From contig JAEFAM010000011.1 of NCBI GenBank assembly GCA_016287565.1, positions 1 to 46,933 on the forward strand: 46,933 nt of DNA. The letters are read 5' to 3'. Position 1 is the first letter of the stretch. Every line of letters begins with the position of its first letter. The stretch comes from Clostridia bacterium. Lineage in GTDB: Bacteria; Bacillota; Clostridia; UBA1212; UBA1255. Made by a program: the position numbers and the translations under genes. The notes beneath the pieces are model-generated. The model was not told the origin of the DNA and did no database searches. It saw nothing but the letters and a program-made list of their open reading frames with translations. Below are positions 1-9,200 of this stretch, one piece after another.

Positions 1-38
1 AGCTTTTGCTTTTTGCCATTTTCAGCTCAAAAATGCAA

Positions 39-73
39 TTCTAATGAGTTTTCTAATGAGTTTCTAATTAGTT
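39..73. repeat. Tandem 12-bp repeat, three copies
   Basis: The unit TTCTAATGAGTT occurs twice back to back (39-50 and 51-62). A third copy with one mismatch, TTCTAATTAGTT, overlaps it at 62-73. The repeat lies downstream of the glycerate kinase stop codon. No gene or clear terminator hairpin is visible in bases 1-109. Confidence 0.7.
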
Positions 74-109
74 GCGTATGTTTGCCTTTACGAGCGATCC
101 CGGAGTTTC

Positions 110-1255
110 TTATTTCTTACTATTACTGTTCAAAAGCCTGAACACCTGGTATGCGGTTTCCGTTAAATTGTGCGCTGCATATTCCGGGTCAAGAGCCTCC
201 TCAAGAGAGCAGATATTCCGCAGGATCGGGAAAAATGCATCGATCCCATAATCGTTACATAAGCTGGCGTCATCCGAAACACATCCGGAAAAGGCAATGA
301 CGCGTTTGCCGTATTTCTTTGCAAGGGAAGCGATTCCAACAGGCGCTTTTCCCATAACGGTTTGTCCGTCAAGGCGTCCCTCGCCGGTGACCACGATATC
401 CGCTTCCCGGATATACTCTTCTAAATTGGCCTCATTAATAACGAGCTGCACGCCGGATTCCAGTGTTGCGTTGGTAAAAGTCATGAATGCGAAGCCTGAT
501 CCTCCGGCAGCCCCCGCTCCGGGTGCGTCAGGATCTGCATTTGGATTTATTTTTGATGCAATGGCGGCATAGTTGGACAACCACTTGTCCATTTTGGGGA
601 CGTCTTCCGGCGAGGCTCCTTTTTGGAGACTGAATACTGCACTGCAGCCGTTCTCGCCGCACAATGGATTGCTCACGTCGCAGGCAATGCGAAACTGACA
701 ATTATGCAGCGCGGGCAATGCGTTTTTATTTGATATACTGTGCAGCTTTTGCAAACCTGCAGTTCCAAACGGGATGGATCGTCCTTCCTTGTCTGTAAAA
801 TCAAGCCCCAGTGCCTGCAGCATTCCAGCACCGCCGTCATTGGTGGCGCTTCCGCCAATGCCTATCAGAAAGCGGCGGCAACCGCGGCGAATTGCCTCCA
901 GAATCAGTTCACCAACTCCATAAGTAGTGGTGACCATAGGGTCTCGCTTTTCTGGAGGCACCAAGGTAATTCCTGCGGCTGATGCCATCTCGATCACAGC
1001 CGTAACTTTATCCGGCAAAATGCCGAATCGGGCTGTCACCGGCGCTCCCAACGGCCCGGTAACCTGTGTGACAACAATTTTCCCGCCTGACCCGGAGCAA
1101 AGTGCCTCCACGGTTCCTTCGCCTCCGTCTGCCAGAGGCAGCACGTGTACTGTTGCGTCAGGGTCAACTCTCAATATGGCTTTTCGCACAGCTTCGCCGG
1201 CCTGTACGGAAGACAGACTCCCCTTGAAGGAGTCAATCGCAACTGCTACCTTCAT
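110..1255 (-). CDS. Glycerate kinase
   Basis: This 381-residue protein is a type 1 glycerate kinase, which phosphorylates D-glycerate with ATP to feed lower glycolysis. Full family length and the conserved blocks support the call: IDSFKGSLSS near residues 7-16, LADGGEGT at 41-48, GIGGSATNDGGAGM at 132-145, and VVTGEGRLDGQT near 290. The start codon overlaps the stop of the upstream regulator gene in an ATGA, so translation is probably coupled and both genes share one mRNA. The context suggests that glycerate is an end product of the pathway controlled by the neighbouring regulator, but the source of the glycerate is not visible here. Whether the product is 2- or 3-phosphoglycerate cannot be read from the sequence. 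Confidence 0.93.
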   Translation of the reverse strand: MKVAVAIDSFKGSLSSVQAGEAVRKAILRVDPDATVHVLPLADGGEGTVEALCSGSGGKIVVTQVTGPLGAPVTARFGILPDKVTAVIEMASAAGITLVPPEKRDPMVTTTYGVGELILEAIRRGCRRFLIGIGGSATNDGGAGMLQALGLDFTDKEGRSIPFGTAGLQKLHSISNKNALPALHNCQFRIACDVSNPLCGENGCSAVFSLQKGASPEDVPKMDKWLSNYAAIASKINPNADPDAPGAGAAGGSGFAFMTFTNATLESGVQLVINEANLEEYIREADIVVTGEGRLDGQTVMGKAPVGIASLAKKYGKRVIAFSGCVSDDASLCNDYGIDAFFPILRNICSLEEALDPEYAAHNLTETAYQVFRLLNSNSKK

Positions 1256-2361
1256 TTCAATTCACCGTTTCTTAAAAAAGCAGATACGGTCTGTTCGACA
1301 TCTTCTTTTTTGATCAGCTGATAGGGAACGGTAACATGCGGAATGCTTTCCTTGGGATTATTGATTTGCCGTAAAAGCAGTTCGGCAGCTTTGTAGCCAA
1401 TCGTATATTCATCCTGCAGGATGTGCGTATAAAATGAGCCGTTTAATAATTCAAGCGCGCTGTTGGTCCCGCCGTCAAAACACACGATCTCAAAATTGCT
1501 CAGATCCTTGCCGCACATTTTTAAAGCGAGTTGAATCAGGTTGGCACATTCGTAGTTTTCGGCAACGGCAGCAGTTATTTCGTTATAAGTGGTAAACAGA
1601 TCTGTTAACATGGCAATGTTGTCATACAACTGATTGGTGTCAGAGGAGTTTAATTTTCTGCAAACATACTTTTCGTGATAAGCACGGTCTTCGCTGTGGG
1701 CAAATGCGTACATAAAGCCTTTGATTCGTTCTTCCAGTGCGGTGTTGGAAATGAATGAACCGATAAAAGCGATTTTACTGTGTCCTTTAGCAAACAGATA
1801 GTTCACCAGATCTTTAGAAGCATTGAAATTATCTGTGCATACATAGGTATAAGGCAAACCGGGAAGATAACGGTCGACCATAACAAGAGGCATATTTTGA
1901 AGGCTTTCAGAAGTAAAGGCGGAATTATACAATTCACCGTTCATAGGCATTATGATGATGCCCGAAATACCCAGCGAAAGCATATATTGCAGCTCTTCCG
2001 CTTCTTCAGATTGTGTCTTATAAGTACTGGATATAATAGGAATAAGATTGTTTTCTTTGCAGAAGGACTGGATCCCCTTAGAAATCTTCCTGCCGAAAAA
2101 TTCTGAACTGGTAGGCATTACAAGACCGATTTTTTTCTTTTCAGTTATAATTTGAGAATCTTTTACAAAACTTCCTTTTCCGGCCGTTCTGGTTATTTTG
2201 TTTTCGTTTACGAGCATATCCAATGCGTGTCGAACGGTGGTTATGCTTACGTTATACTTTTCAGCATACTCCTGTTCCGTGGGCAGCAGATCGCCCGGGG
2301 TCAGAATCTTATTGTCAATATCTCTTGAGATAGCCATATATATTTCGTGATATTTTGCCAT
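1252..2361 (-). CDS. GntR/LacI-type transcriptional regulator (AraR-like architecture)
   Basis: The protein (369 residues from the chosen start) has an N-terminal GntR winged helix over about residues 5-68, with the helix-turn-helix in YNVSITTVRHALDML and the wing ending in GKGSFV. A LacI/periplasmic-binding-type effector domain follows (about 75-360). This is the layout of B. subtilis AraR, so it probably binds a sugar ligand and represses. The ATG at 2361 has an AGG 6 bases upstream and gives the normal GntR N-terminus. The longer reading frame from 2463 is rejected because that ATG lies between the -35 and -10 of a perfect promoter. Likely targets are its own promoter and the divergent gene at 2781, where an array of AAACATT/AATGTTT half-sites occurs. 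Confidence 0.9.
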   Translation of the reverse strand: MAKYHEIYMAISRDIDNKILTPGDLLPTEQEYAEKYNVSITTVRHALDMLVNENKITRTAGKGSFVKDSQIITEKKKIGLVMPTSSEFFGRKISKGIQSFCKENNLIPIISSTYKTQSEEAEELQYMLSLGISGIIIMPMNGELYNSAFTSESLQNMPLVMVDRYLPGLPYTYVCTDNFNASKDLVNYLFAKGHSKIAFIGSFISNTALEERIKGFMYAFAHSEDRAYHEKYVCRKLNSSDTNQLYDNIAMLTDLFTTYNEITAAVAENYECANLIQLALKMCGKDLSNFEIVCFDGGTNSALELLNGSFYTHILQDEYTIGYKAAELLLRQINNPKESIPHVTVPYQLIKKEDVEQTVSAFLRNGELK

Positions 2362-2418
2362 AACAACCTCGCATAATAAAAAAATGATTTTGCCCGATTC
2401 CTCGGTATTTGAGTGCTT

Positions 2419-2430
2419 AAACATTTGTTT
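2419..2430. promoter_or_regulatory. Possible autoregulatory operator
   Basis: AAACATTTGTTT is an inverted repeat, AAACA-TT-TGTTT. It resembles the half-sites of the array at 2724-2764. It lies just downstream of the predicted regulator transcription start near 2443, a position that suits autorepression. Confidence 0.5.
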
Positions 2431-2449
2431 TATCAGCATCTCGGTTGTA

Positions 2450-2478
2450 ATTATAAACATCATCCTCCTTTATGTCAA
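2450..2478 (-). promoter_or_regulatory. Sigma-A promoter of the regulator-glycerate kinase operon
   Basis: Read on the minus strand, TTGACA (2478-2473) and TATAAT (2455-2450) are separated by exactly 17 bases, a perfect consensus. Transcription would start near 2443, giving a leader of about 80 nt before the ATG at 2361. The AAAGGAGG between the two boxes therefore cannot be a used ribosome binding site. Confidence 0.85.
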
Positions 2479-2619
2479 CAAATTGGCATATTATCTTATT
2501 ATTACTAACTTATTATCCTATTATTCCTATTTTTTAACCAATTTGAGATTTTCCAGGAGCCAAAAGATGCTTCTACGAGGAGAGACAGACCGGGCAAGGA
2601 ATAAGAAATGCAAAAATAA

Positions 2620-2635
2620 CAATATTACAATGTTT
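2620..2635. promoter_or_regulatory. Upstream auxiliary operator-like site
   Basis: CAATATTACAATGTTT matches the downstream 16-bp sites with few differences, and 2621-2635 is identical to 2732-2746. The two copies are 111 bp apart, so looping between upstream and downstream sites is possible. Confidence 0.45.
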
Positions 2636-2689
2636 AAATTTTCGCCAAAAATCAACCAAATTTATGTAAAAAAAGACGGTTTTGGGCTG

Positions 2690-2718
2690 TTGACATCACT
2701 ACGGCGGTTTGATATAAT
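2690..2718 (+). promoter_or_regulatory. Sigma-A promoter of the surface-protein gene
   Basis: TTGACA at 2690-2695 and TATAAT at 2713-2718 are separated by exactly 17 bases. A TG one base before the -10 makes it an extended -10 as well. The predicted start, near 2725, coincides with the beginning of the operator array. Confidence 0.88.
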
Positions 2719-2723
2719 AGAAT

Positions 2724-2764
2724 AAACATTAAATATTACAATGTTTTGAAACATTGCAATGTTT
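2724..2764. promoter_or_regulatory. Operator array of inverted AAACATT/AATGTTT half-sites
   Basis: Half-sites alternate in orientation: AAACATT (2724-2730), AATGTTT (2740-2746), AAACATT (2749-2755) and AATGTTT (2758-2764). The last two form a perfect 16-bp palindrome, AAACATTGCAATGTTT (2749-2764). A degenerate 16-bp copy occupies 2731-2746, so two similar sites start 18 bp apart. The array covers the predicted transcription start and ends just before the ribosome binding site, which is typical for repression. The divergent GntR/LacI-type regulator is the obvious candidate ligand. Confidence 0.75.
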
Positions 2765-2780
2765 ATGAAGGAGGATAATT

Positions 2781-4265
2781 ATGAAACGCAGCAAACTACT
2801 TGTTACCTTGTTAGCCATATTTGTTATATGTCTAACATTTAGTATTGCCCTGATCGCTTTCGCTGATGAAAGTGAAATCGGCGATGTTTTTTCAAACGGA
2901 AGAGTTACTCAGGAAGTAACCGAAAACAACGATTTAAAGATAACGCTAAAAACCGATACAGATTATAGCAGCACAAGAGCATACTATAAACAACCTATAA
3001 CATTAGATATGGCGAATAATAAGTGGTTCGAGATGAACTTTACAGTCGATGAATTTAATGTTGACGGAGGTTTAAGAATCAGTTTCCTGGCTTCTGCCGA
3101 GGATTTCCCCATGGACTCTTATGGCGATGGCTTTGGAGTATATTTTTGGGATGAAACAGCCTGGGGATATCCTGAATTACAGGCGTTTAGATGCGATTTC
3201 TATAAGTATAGCAGGACTGCCGGTTCTTCGGGTTTAATAGATGCTAAAGCTGTCAGAAGTGATGCATATAAAATCACGGGACAGTCTTTCCATCTCAAGG
3301 TATGGGAATATGACGCGGATAATATAGCAATCCAGGTAGATAGAGATGACAACGGAACCAATATTCAGGCCATAGGTGCTTTCGCCAAATCAAACCTTCC
3401 GGAAGGATTTGACATTAAGAATTGTACCTTAATGATCACGCCTGATATTGATATTAACAGAGCACATTCTTACGAAAAAGATATCGTTTTAACAATAAAA
3501 GATATTAACGGCAAGAAACCAGTAGATCAGGCAGAGCAGCCCGCCACCAGTATCATCAACGAGAGCGAGTACGATGTTTCCTACGTTCTTGACAGCAGCA
3601 ACGCCAAGACCTGGACCAACGGCAACATCGGCAACGCCAGCGTTAAGTACTTTTTCAAAGCCGAAGATGACGGCGTTAAAGTCGCAATTCGCGCGTTGGG
3701 CGTCAGCGCAGGTGAACTGATGCAGCTGAACTTCAACCCCGGCAACAAGCTCGCGGGTTCCACCGGACAATTCCTGTCCTTTGTCACTGGCGATTCCTTC
3801 AAACTGCTGCAGCACAACCACAAGAACGGTGTGCTTGACGATGCAAACCCCAACGGTGCCGACATTTCCGACAAAGTTGACGGCCAGATCGCAGCGATCG
3901 ACGGCGGTTACGAGATCGTTGCTAAACTGCCAAAGGCGCTGTTCACCATCACCGACGTTGACGGTGCTGACTCGTTCGTTTACGGCCAGGATGACATTTA
4001 CTTCGGTATGTTCATTGTTACCGGCGGACATGGCTACACCAACCAGTCTACCGCTCCTGGCACTGACTGGACTGTTGACGGTCTTGGCCTTACTGAGTAT
4101 GTTTTTAAAGGACAGAAGGCTCCCGAGACCCAGCCTGCCACTCAGCCCGATACTCAGCCTGAGACTCAGCCTCAGACTGGGGATGCCACGGTAGCAATGT
4201 TTGCAGTCATTGTAGTTCTCACTCTTGGAGCAGTTATTGTTTTCGCGAAAAAGAGGTCTTTTTGA
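2781..4265 (+). CDS. Secreted surface protein: N-terminal beta module, CBM9-like module, sortase-like tail
   Basis: The 494-residue product has a signal peptide (cleavage near AFA-DES, residue 28). Residues 30-235 form a module shared with the next gene, and residues 255-448 form a CBM9/DOMON-like module closely related to the N-terminal domain of the product of 45245. A short repeat of TQP units follows. The C-terminus has QPQTGD (463-468), then a hydrophobic stretch and KKRSF, which resembles a cell-wall sorting signal with Q in place of L. An AAGGAGG lies 6-8 bases before the ATG. The N-terminal half is AT-rich and the C-terminal half is clearly GC-richer, with the change near 3510-3540. 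No catalytic residues are recognised, so glycan binding is inferred. It is probably controlled by the operator array directly upstream. Confidence 0.82.
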   Translation: MKRSKLLVTLLAIFVICLTFSIALIAFADESEIGDVFSNGRVTQEVTENNDLKITLKTDTDYSSTRAYYKQPITLDMANNKWFEMNFTVDEFNVDGGLRISFLASAEDFPMDSYGDGFGVYFWDETAWGYPELQAFRCDFYKYSRTAGSSGLIDAKAVRSDAYKITGQSFHLKVWEYDADNIAIQVDRDDNGTNIQAIGAFAKSNLPEGFDIKNCTLMITPDIDINRAHSYEKDIVLTIKDINGKKPVDQAEQPATSIINESEYDVSYVLDSSNAKTWTNGNIGNASVKYFFKAEDDGVKVAIRALGVSAGELMQLNFNPGNKLAGSTGQFLSFVTGDSFKLLQHNHKNGVLDDANPNGADISDKVDGQIAAIDGGYEIVAKLPKALFTITDVDGADSFVYGQDDIYFGMFIVTGGHGYTNQSTAPGTDWTVDGLGLTEYVFKGQKAPETQPATQPDTQPETQPQTGDATVAMFAVIVVLTLGAVIVFAKKRSF

Positions 4266-4290
4266 TCTGCAACAATAAACAACAATGAAA

Positions 4291-4313
4291 TAGGGCGCCC
4301 GCGTGGCGCCCTA
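4291..4313 (+). terminator. Hairpin terminator after the first surface-protein gene
   Basis: TAGGGCGCC (4291-4299) pairs perfectly with GGCGCCCTA (4305-4313) around a 5-base loop. The following bases are AT-rich (ATTAATTGAATT) but not a pure T-run, so termination may be partial. Confidence 0.65.
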
Positions 4314-4355
4314 ATTAATTGAATTGATCACAAACCATGATATACCCTAAAAGGG

Positions 4356-4384
4356 TTCCAACAAATCGGCTTTTTCGGTATAAT
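4356..4384 (+). promoter_or_regulatory. Promoter of the second surface-protein gene
   Basis: TATAAT at 4379-4384 is a perfect -10. The best -35 at 17-bp spacing is TTCCAA (4356-4361), a weak match. No copy of the AAACATT/AATGTTT operator is seen here. Confidence 0.55.
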
Positions 4385-4413
4385 ATAGGCTGAAAAGTAT
4401 GGAGGAGATTATT

Positions 4414-6093
4414 ATGAAACGCAGAAAACTTCTTGTTCCATTGTTAGCTATATTAGTTGCATGTCTAACATTATGTAACATCAGAATCGCTTTCGCTGAA
4501 GAGAGCGAATATACTTTTGATGAAGATTCACATTTCGTTCCCGGTAAGTGGGATGCTCAAAAGGGCAGGGTCAACACTACTGTAAATTCATCCGGCGAAG
4601 AAATGATATTTATGGTAAAAGACAGACAGCCACAGCAATCAAGAGCTTATTCTGAACCTATTGATATTACAATAGATACAAAAATCTCATTCCAAATTAT
4701 AGATATGGGAATTGGCGGCGGTTTTAGTTTAAGCTTTATGGCTACAGATGATGACTATCCATTAAGCGGATATGGCGATGGGTTAAGAATCCTTTTTAAA
4801 GATACTCAAACCGCATTGGTTGCTGATACAACTGTACATTCAAGAGCAGGTGATGCTGCAACTATTGGCAATGGCGAATACACAATTGTTGACGGCACCG
4901 ATTATCTTACACATACTTATTCTGTCAGAATATCGGACTATAATGATACGGCTTCAACAGTTAAAGTTTACCTCGATAAAGACGGAACAAATGTTGACTC
5001 TTTCACCGTTAACTTTGATGATCTGTCATCGTCATTTAACCCCGAAGCTTGTTTTCTGCTTTTAACTCCTGAAATCGACCAAAGTGTAGAATCTTCTTGG
5101 GAAAAGCCGTTAAAGGTTTTAATATCTGAATATTTGATCAACGGCGACTCGGGAGACACGGTTCCGACTGAAGCGCCCACGACGGTTCCGACTGAAGCAC
5201 CCACGATGACTCCTGAAGAGGTAATCACCGACATCAGCTACGGAGACAAACAAGTGCAGATCAAGCTGGTAGAGAATTTTAATGATTCCGTTGTCAGTCC
5301 GTGGGACTACGGCATATGCGAGATCATAGACGGTGATGTAATTCTGAGCGAGGAGTATGCTGCGAGCTGCGTTGACCGCTACGGCATTACCGCGCCGATG
5401 CTTAAAGCCGCGGGGAAACTTACCGGGGCGAAGTATGTTGTCCTCTCATTGACCAACAAGAGCGACGGAGAAGTCTGGTTCTGTTTCCAGCCGGATACGC
5501 CTGGCTACGAACATGCCTACATGGGCGGTGAGATGGATTTGGAACTGTATCTGGTCGAGCTTGACGGCACGGTCAGCGTAATCGATGAGCCCGCCGCAGA
5601 GACCTCGCAAAATAACGGCCGCTACGGCTACGGCATACCTGAGGGCTTCGACGGCTACCTGTTCATGCCGTCATCGATCTTCTGCGACCACGGAGATTGG
5701 TCCACACCGATCTTCACTAACGACGACCCGGTTTTCACGGCAGTAGGCTTCGATGTGAACGGCGATGAACCGTCTTTCTTCTTAGTGACTGTCCACGATA
5801 TGTATATATGCACGCAGGAGTTGCCGGAGATAGCTCCGAAATCGACAGAGGCCCCAACTGAGGCTCCCACCGAAGTACCTACAGAAGTTCCCACGGCGGA
5901 ACCTACCGAAGCACCTACGGACGCACCGGTCGTTACCGAGGAGCCGAAGACAACAGATGATTCCAAATCAGAGGAGCCTGCTCCCAAGAAAAACAACGGC
6001 TGGCTGATTCCCGTGATCATCGGCGGCGTGGTTGTTGTGGCGGCAATTATAGTTGCAGTCGCTGCTGCATCAAAGAAAAAGAAGAAAGCATAA
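4414..6093 (+). CDS. Membrane-anchored surface protein: N-terminal beta module plus GFxGY-type module
   Basis: The ATG at 4414 is preceded by GGAGGAG at good spacing. An in-frame ATG at 4399 is part of that ribosome binding site and is rejected. The 559-residue product has a signal peptide (IAFA-EES, near residue 27) and an N-terminal module homologous to that of the product of 2781 (both contain GYGDG or SYGDG). A PTEAPT linker follows, then a second module (about 275-475) that is nearly the same as the C-terminal module of the product of 16947, with PEGFDGYLFMP and VGFDVNGDEPS. Another PTE-rich linker leads to a membrane segment ending in KKKKKA. The first module is coded by AT-rich DNA and the second by GC-richer DNA, with the switch near 5150-5230. 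A carbohydrate-binding or scaffold role is inferred. Confidence 0.82.
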   Translation: MKRRKLLVPLLAILVACLTLCNIRIAFAEESEYTFDEDSHFVPGKWDAQKGRVNTTVNSSGEEMIFMVKDRQPQQSRAYSEPIDITIDTKISFQIIDMGIGGGFSLSFMATDDDYPLSGYGDGLRILFKDTQTALVADTTVHSRAGDAATIGNGEYTIVDGTDYLTHTYSVRISDYNDTASTVKVYLDKDGTNVDSFTVNFDDLSSSFNPEACFLLLTPEIDQSVESSWEKPLKVLISEYLINGDSGDTVPTEAPTTVPTEAPTMTPEEVITDISYGDKQVQIKLVENFNDSVVSPWDYGICEIIDGDVILSEEYAASCVDRYGITAPMLKAAGKLTGAKYVVLSLTNKSDGEVWFCFQPDTPGYEHAYMGGEMDLELYLVELDGTVSVIDEPAAETSQNNGRYGYGIPEGFDGYLFMPSSIFCDHGDWSTPIFTNDDPVFTAVGFDVNGDEPSFFLVTVHDMYICTQELPEIAPKSTEAPTEAPTEVPTEVPTAEPTEAPTDAPVVTEEPKTTDDSKSEEPAPKKNNGWLIPVIIGGVVVVAAIIVAVAAASKKKKKA

Positions 6094-6114
6094 ATAATAG
6101 GACAGAACCGCAAA

Positions 6115-6144
6115 GGTCGCGATCTTTAAAAACGGATCGCGGCC
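6115..6144 (+). terminator. Hairpin after the second surface-protein gene
   Basis: GGTCGCGATC (6115-6124) and GATCGCGGCC (6135-6144) form a 10-bp stem with one G-T pair and a 10-base loop. No T-run follows, so this may be an attenuator or a 3'-end stabiliser rather than a strong terminator. Confidence 0.45.
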
Positions 6145-6212
6145 ATTGCTCTATATCATGGCTTCATGTTGCATTTAGACACTCTGCTGTAATTGTGTAG
6201 GAGGGACCCGGT

Positions 6213-9200
6213 ATGAAGAGATTGGCGAAAGAAAGATGCGTGGAACGAAACAAAACAGGCAGGAGATTGTCTGCTCTGGCGGTGTGCGCGTTGATGATGC
6301 TCACTGCGTTCGGTTGCAAGACGGCTGACAACATCCCGGGGGACATAACCGCACCTCCTACAGAGAGCACGCAGCCTGTTACAGAGAAACTGGAAGTTAT
6401 GGATCTGTATGAAGACGGCTACAATAACAACATGATCGTCGGCTTTGACGAATACGGCCGCACAGTGCCTGCAGCGGCAGGCAAAAAAGATAAGCGTGAC
6501 GTTGGAATTTTCTATTTTCTTTGGTTGGGTCAGCCCCAATCCAGTGACATTTACGACGTCTCGAAGATAATCGCGGAGCAGGGCCAGGACATCGTATTCC
6601 ATGAAGAAGGCGGCAAAATCAGCCCTAACGGTCAGGCTCACTGGTGGGCGGAACCGCTCTACGGCTACTACAACAGCGTTGACAAATGGGTCATCCGGAA
6701 GCACTTGGAAATGCTTACCGAAGCCGGCGTGGACTTTCTGATCTTCGACACCACTAACTGTTTGCTGTACAGTGAAGTGGCTAAGAAAATAATGAAAATG
6801 AGCCAGGAACTCAGGGACGAAGGCTGGGATGCACCGCAGGTGTGTTTTTATACACATTCCCGTTCCATTGACACCATCAAGCAAATTTACAACACTTACT
6901 ACAAGAAAGGCAACTATCCGGATTCCTGGTATAGAATTGACGGCCGTCCTATGATCATCGGCTACACTTCGGCTGAAAAGGACATTCTCGAGGCGGAGAG
7001 CCGCGGCGAAACTACCTACAAGCCATCCGATCTGTCGCAGGAACTTCAGGACTTCTTCTACGTAAAAGAAGCGTGCTGGCCAAACGACGAACACAACGAC
7101 AACTCCTTCCCGTACACCGAATGGGTCTACCCGCAGCCGCTCAACGGCAATACGATGAACGTGTCCGTTGCCACCCATCCGATGGTGCCCTTCAGCTTTT
7201 CATTGACCCATGAGAACTGGTGCAACTGGGGGCGCGGCTACGACATCAACACCGGCGAAAACAAGCACGAAGACATCTACCGCGGCACGTTCTTCCAATC
7301 CGAATGGGAGACCGTGTTTGCCTCCGACCCGCAGCCCGAGATCCTGATGGTCACCGGCTGGAACGAATGGATCGCATATAAGCAGCCCTACGGCGGCGAG
7401 TACATGCTCTGCGACAACGTGGATATGGAATACTCCCGCGACATCGAACCCATGCAAGGTGGCTACGAAGACGCGTATTTCATCCAGATGATCACGAACA
7501 TCCGCAAGTACAAGTACAACGATTCCGACGGCGTGATTGCTGACAATGTATACAAAACTATTGACCTTAACGGCAGCGATGCTCAGTGGGATGAGGTGAA
7601 GGCAGTCTACCGCCATGTGGGCACGGTCAACGACAAACGCGATGCGTACGGCGCCGCAAAGACAGTACACTATTCTTTGCCTGCAGCGGACAACAACATT
7701 CTTTCGGTCAAACTGACCAACGACGCGGAGAACCTGTATTTCCGTATTGAATGTGCGGATCCGGTGAAAGTGACTGACAATGCCAATTGGATGAACCTGT
7801 TCATCGGCACCGGCACGCCGGCGCAAAAAGGCTGGGAGTCTTATGAATACGTGATCGGCCGGAGCCGCGACGCCGCGTCGGGCACTGCCGCCATTGAGCA
7901 GTTAAGCGCTGATTTCACCGGTAAACCCGCGGGCGATGCCACATACGCCGTGAACGACAAAACTGTGATCTACAGCGTGCCAATGGCCGCGATAGGCATT
8001 GATACCAACAGCGTAGCCTCGGCGCTCCGCATCTATTTCAAGGTGGCGGACGGCGTCGATGGCGCGGAAGAGATCATGAACTACTACGTTTCCGGGCGCT
8101 GCCTTCCCATGGGCCGCCTGAGCTACGAGTACAAATTCGTACTGCCTTCAGGGCAATCCGGCAGCAACACAGGAACAGATCCCGTATCAACTAATACCGC
8201 AGAAGTAATCAACACGGCAACGGCTACAGAAAGACCTACTCCGACACCAACGCCTTCGCCGAAACCCACAACGGTACCGGATCCTTCCACGGTCACGCTG
8301 ACGATCGAAGACTTTAACGCGATTTCAGATCCGATCAAAGAACTCCGTCCGTTAGATCTCAGCGGTTTCGGAATCACACATCCGGAGTTCTCTTTTGAGG
8401 AGGAGTACGCCCAGGAAGGGCTTGCGTTGGTCAACACACTTTCTGCGTCCACCTGGTGCCAGGCGTTTGAACTCACGGGCAAGCGGCTGAATGTATTTAA
8501 AGAAGCACAGCCGGAGTACTACCTGCGGATCTGGGTCGTTACACCTGATATCACCAGCGTAGGTCTTTCTTTCTGCCTCGGCACGGGCGGCGGAAGTAAG
8601 CGGAGCTACATCGACGCCTCAAAAGCGATCGTCACAGATGTGAGCGGCGAAGTCATAGAATGCGACACGGGCAACGACACATCAGACGCCGGAGACGATT
8701 CCTCTATCCGTATCCCTGATGGTTTTGAAGGATATGTAGCGTTGCCTCTCAGCGAACTGATACCATGGAACAATTACGAAGGCATCACTGATCTTGCCAA
8801 AGTAAATTACCTGAAGATCGACGCGCGGCCCTCGGTTGCTTGTGACGGTGATCGGTACATACTCGACGCGTTGTGCCTTTCTGACAGCCCCGTGGGAGAA
8901 CTCCGACCGGGCGGTTCCGGCTCGCACGGCGACCAGCCAGATCAGCAGACCTTTGCCACCAAAAATGAGGAGCTCGACTATATGTTTTCCGAATTGTTGA
9001 ACAAAGAAGCCACGTTCCAGTACTGTCCCGAATACGACCCCGCAGGCTATCCGAATGTGAAGGCGATCTGGCTCGACGGTGTCAGCTTCGGCGGCAAGGC
9101 TACTAAGGTATTCGCGTACATCGGTTTCCCCGAAGGCGCGAGCGCGGACAATAAAGTGCCCGCCATCGTGCTGCAGCATGGCGGCGGCGGATACGCGTAT

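Larger units (their letters stand above)
2362..2780. other. Divergent intergenic control region
   Basis: This 419-base AT-rich spacer separates the leftward regulator from the rightward surface-protein gene. It contains one consensus promoter on each strand and several operator-like inverted repeats, listed separately. I see no protein-coding gene or structured RNA in it. Confidence 0.85.

Noticed and set aside
6156-7178. Long open frame on the minus strand opposite the GH99-like/esterase gene
   Set aside because: It is antisense to clear domain-bearing coding sequence, has no ribosome binding site and no recognisable motif. It is a shadow of codon bias, as are similar frames at 30808-31812 and 41216-43048.
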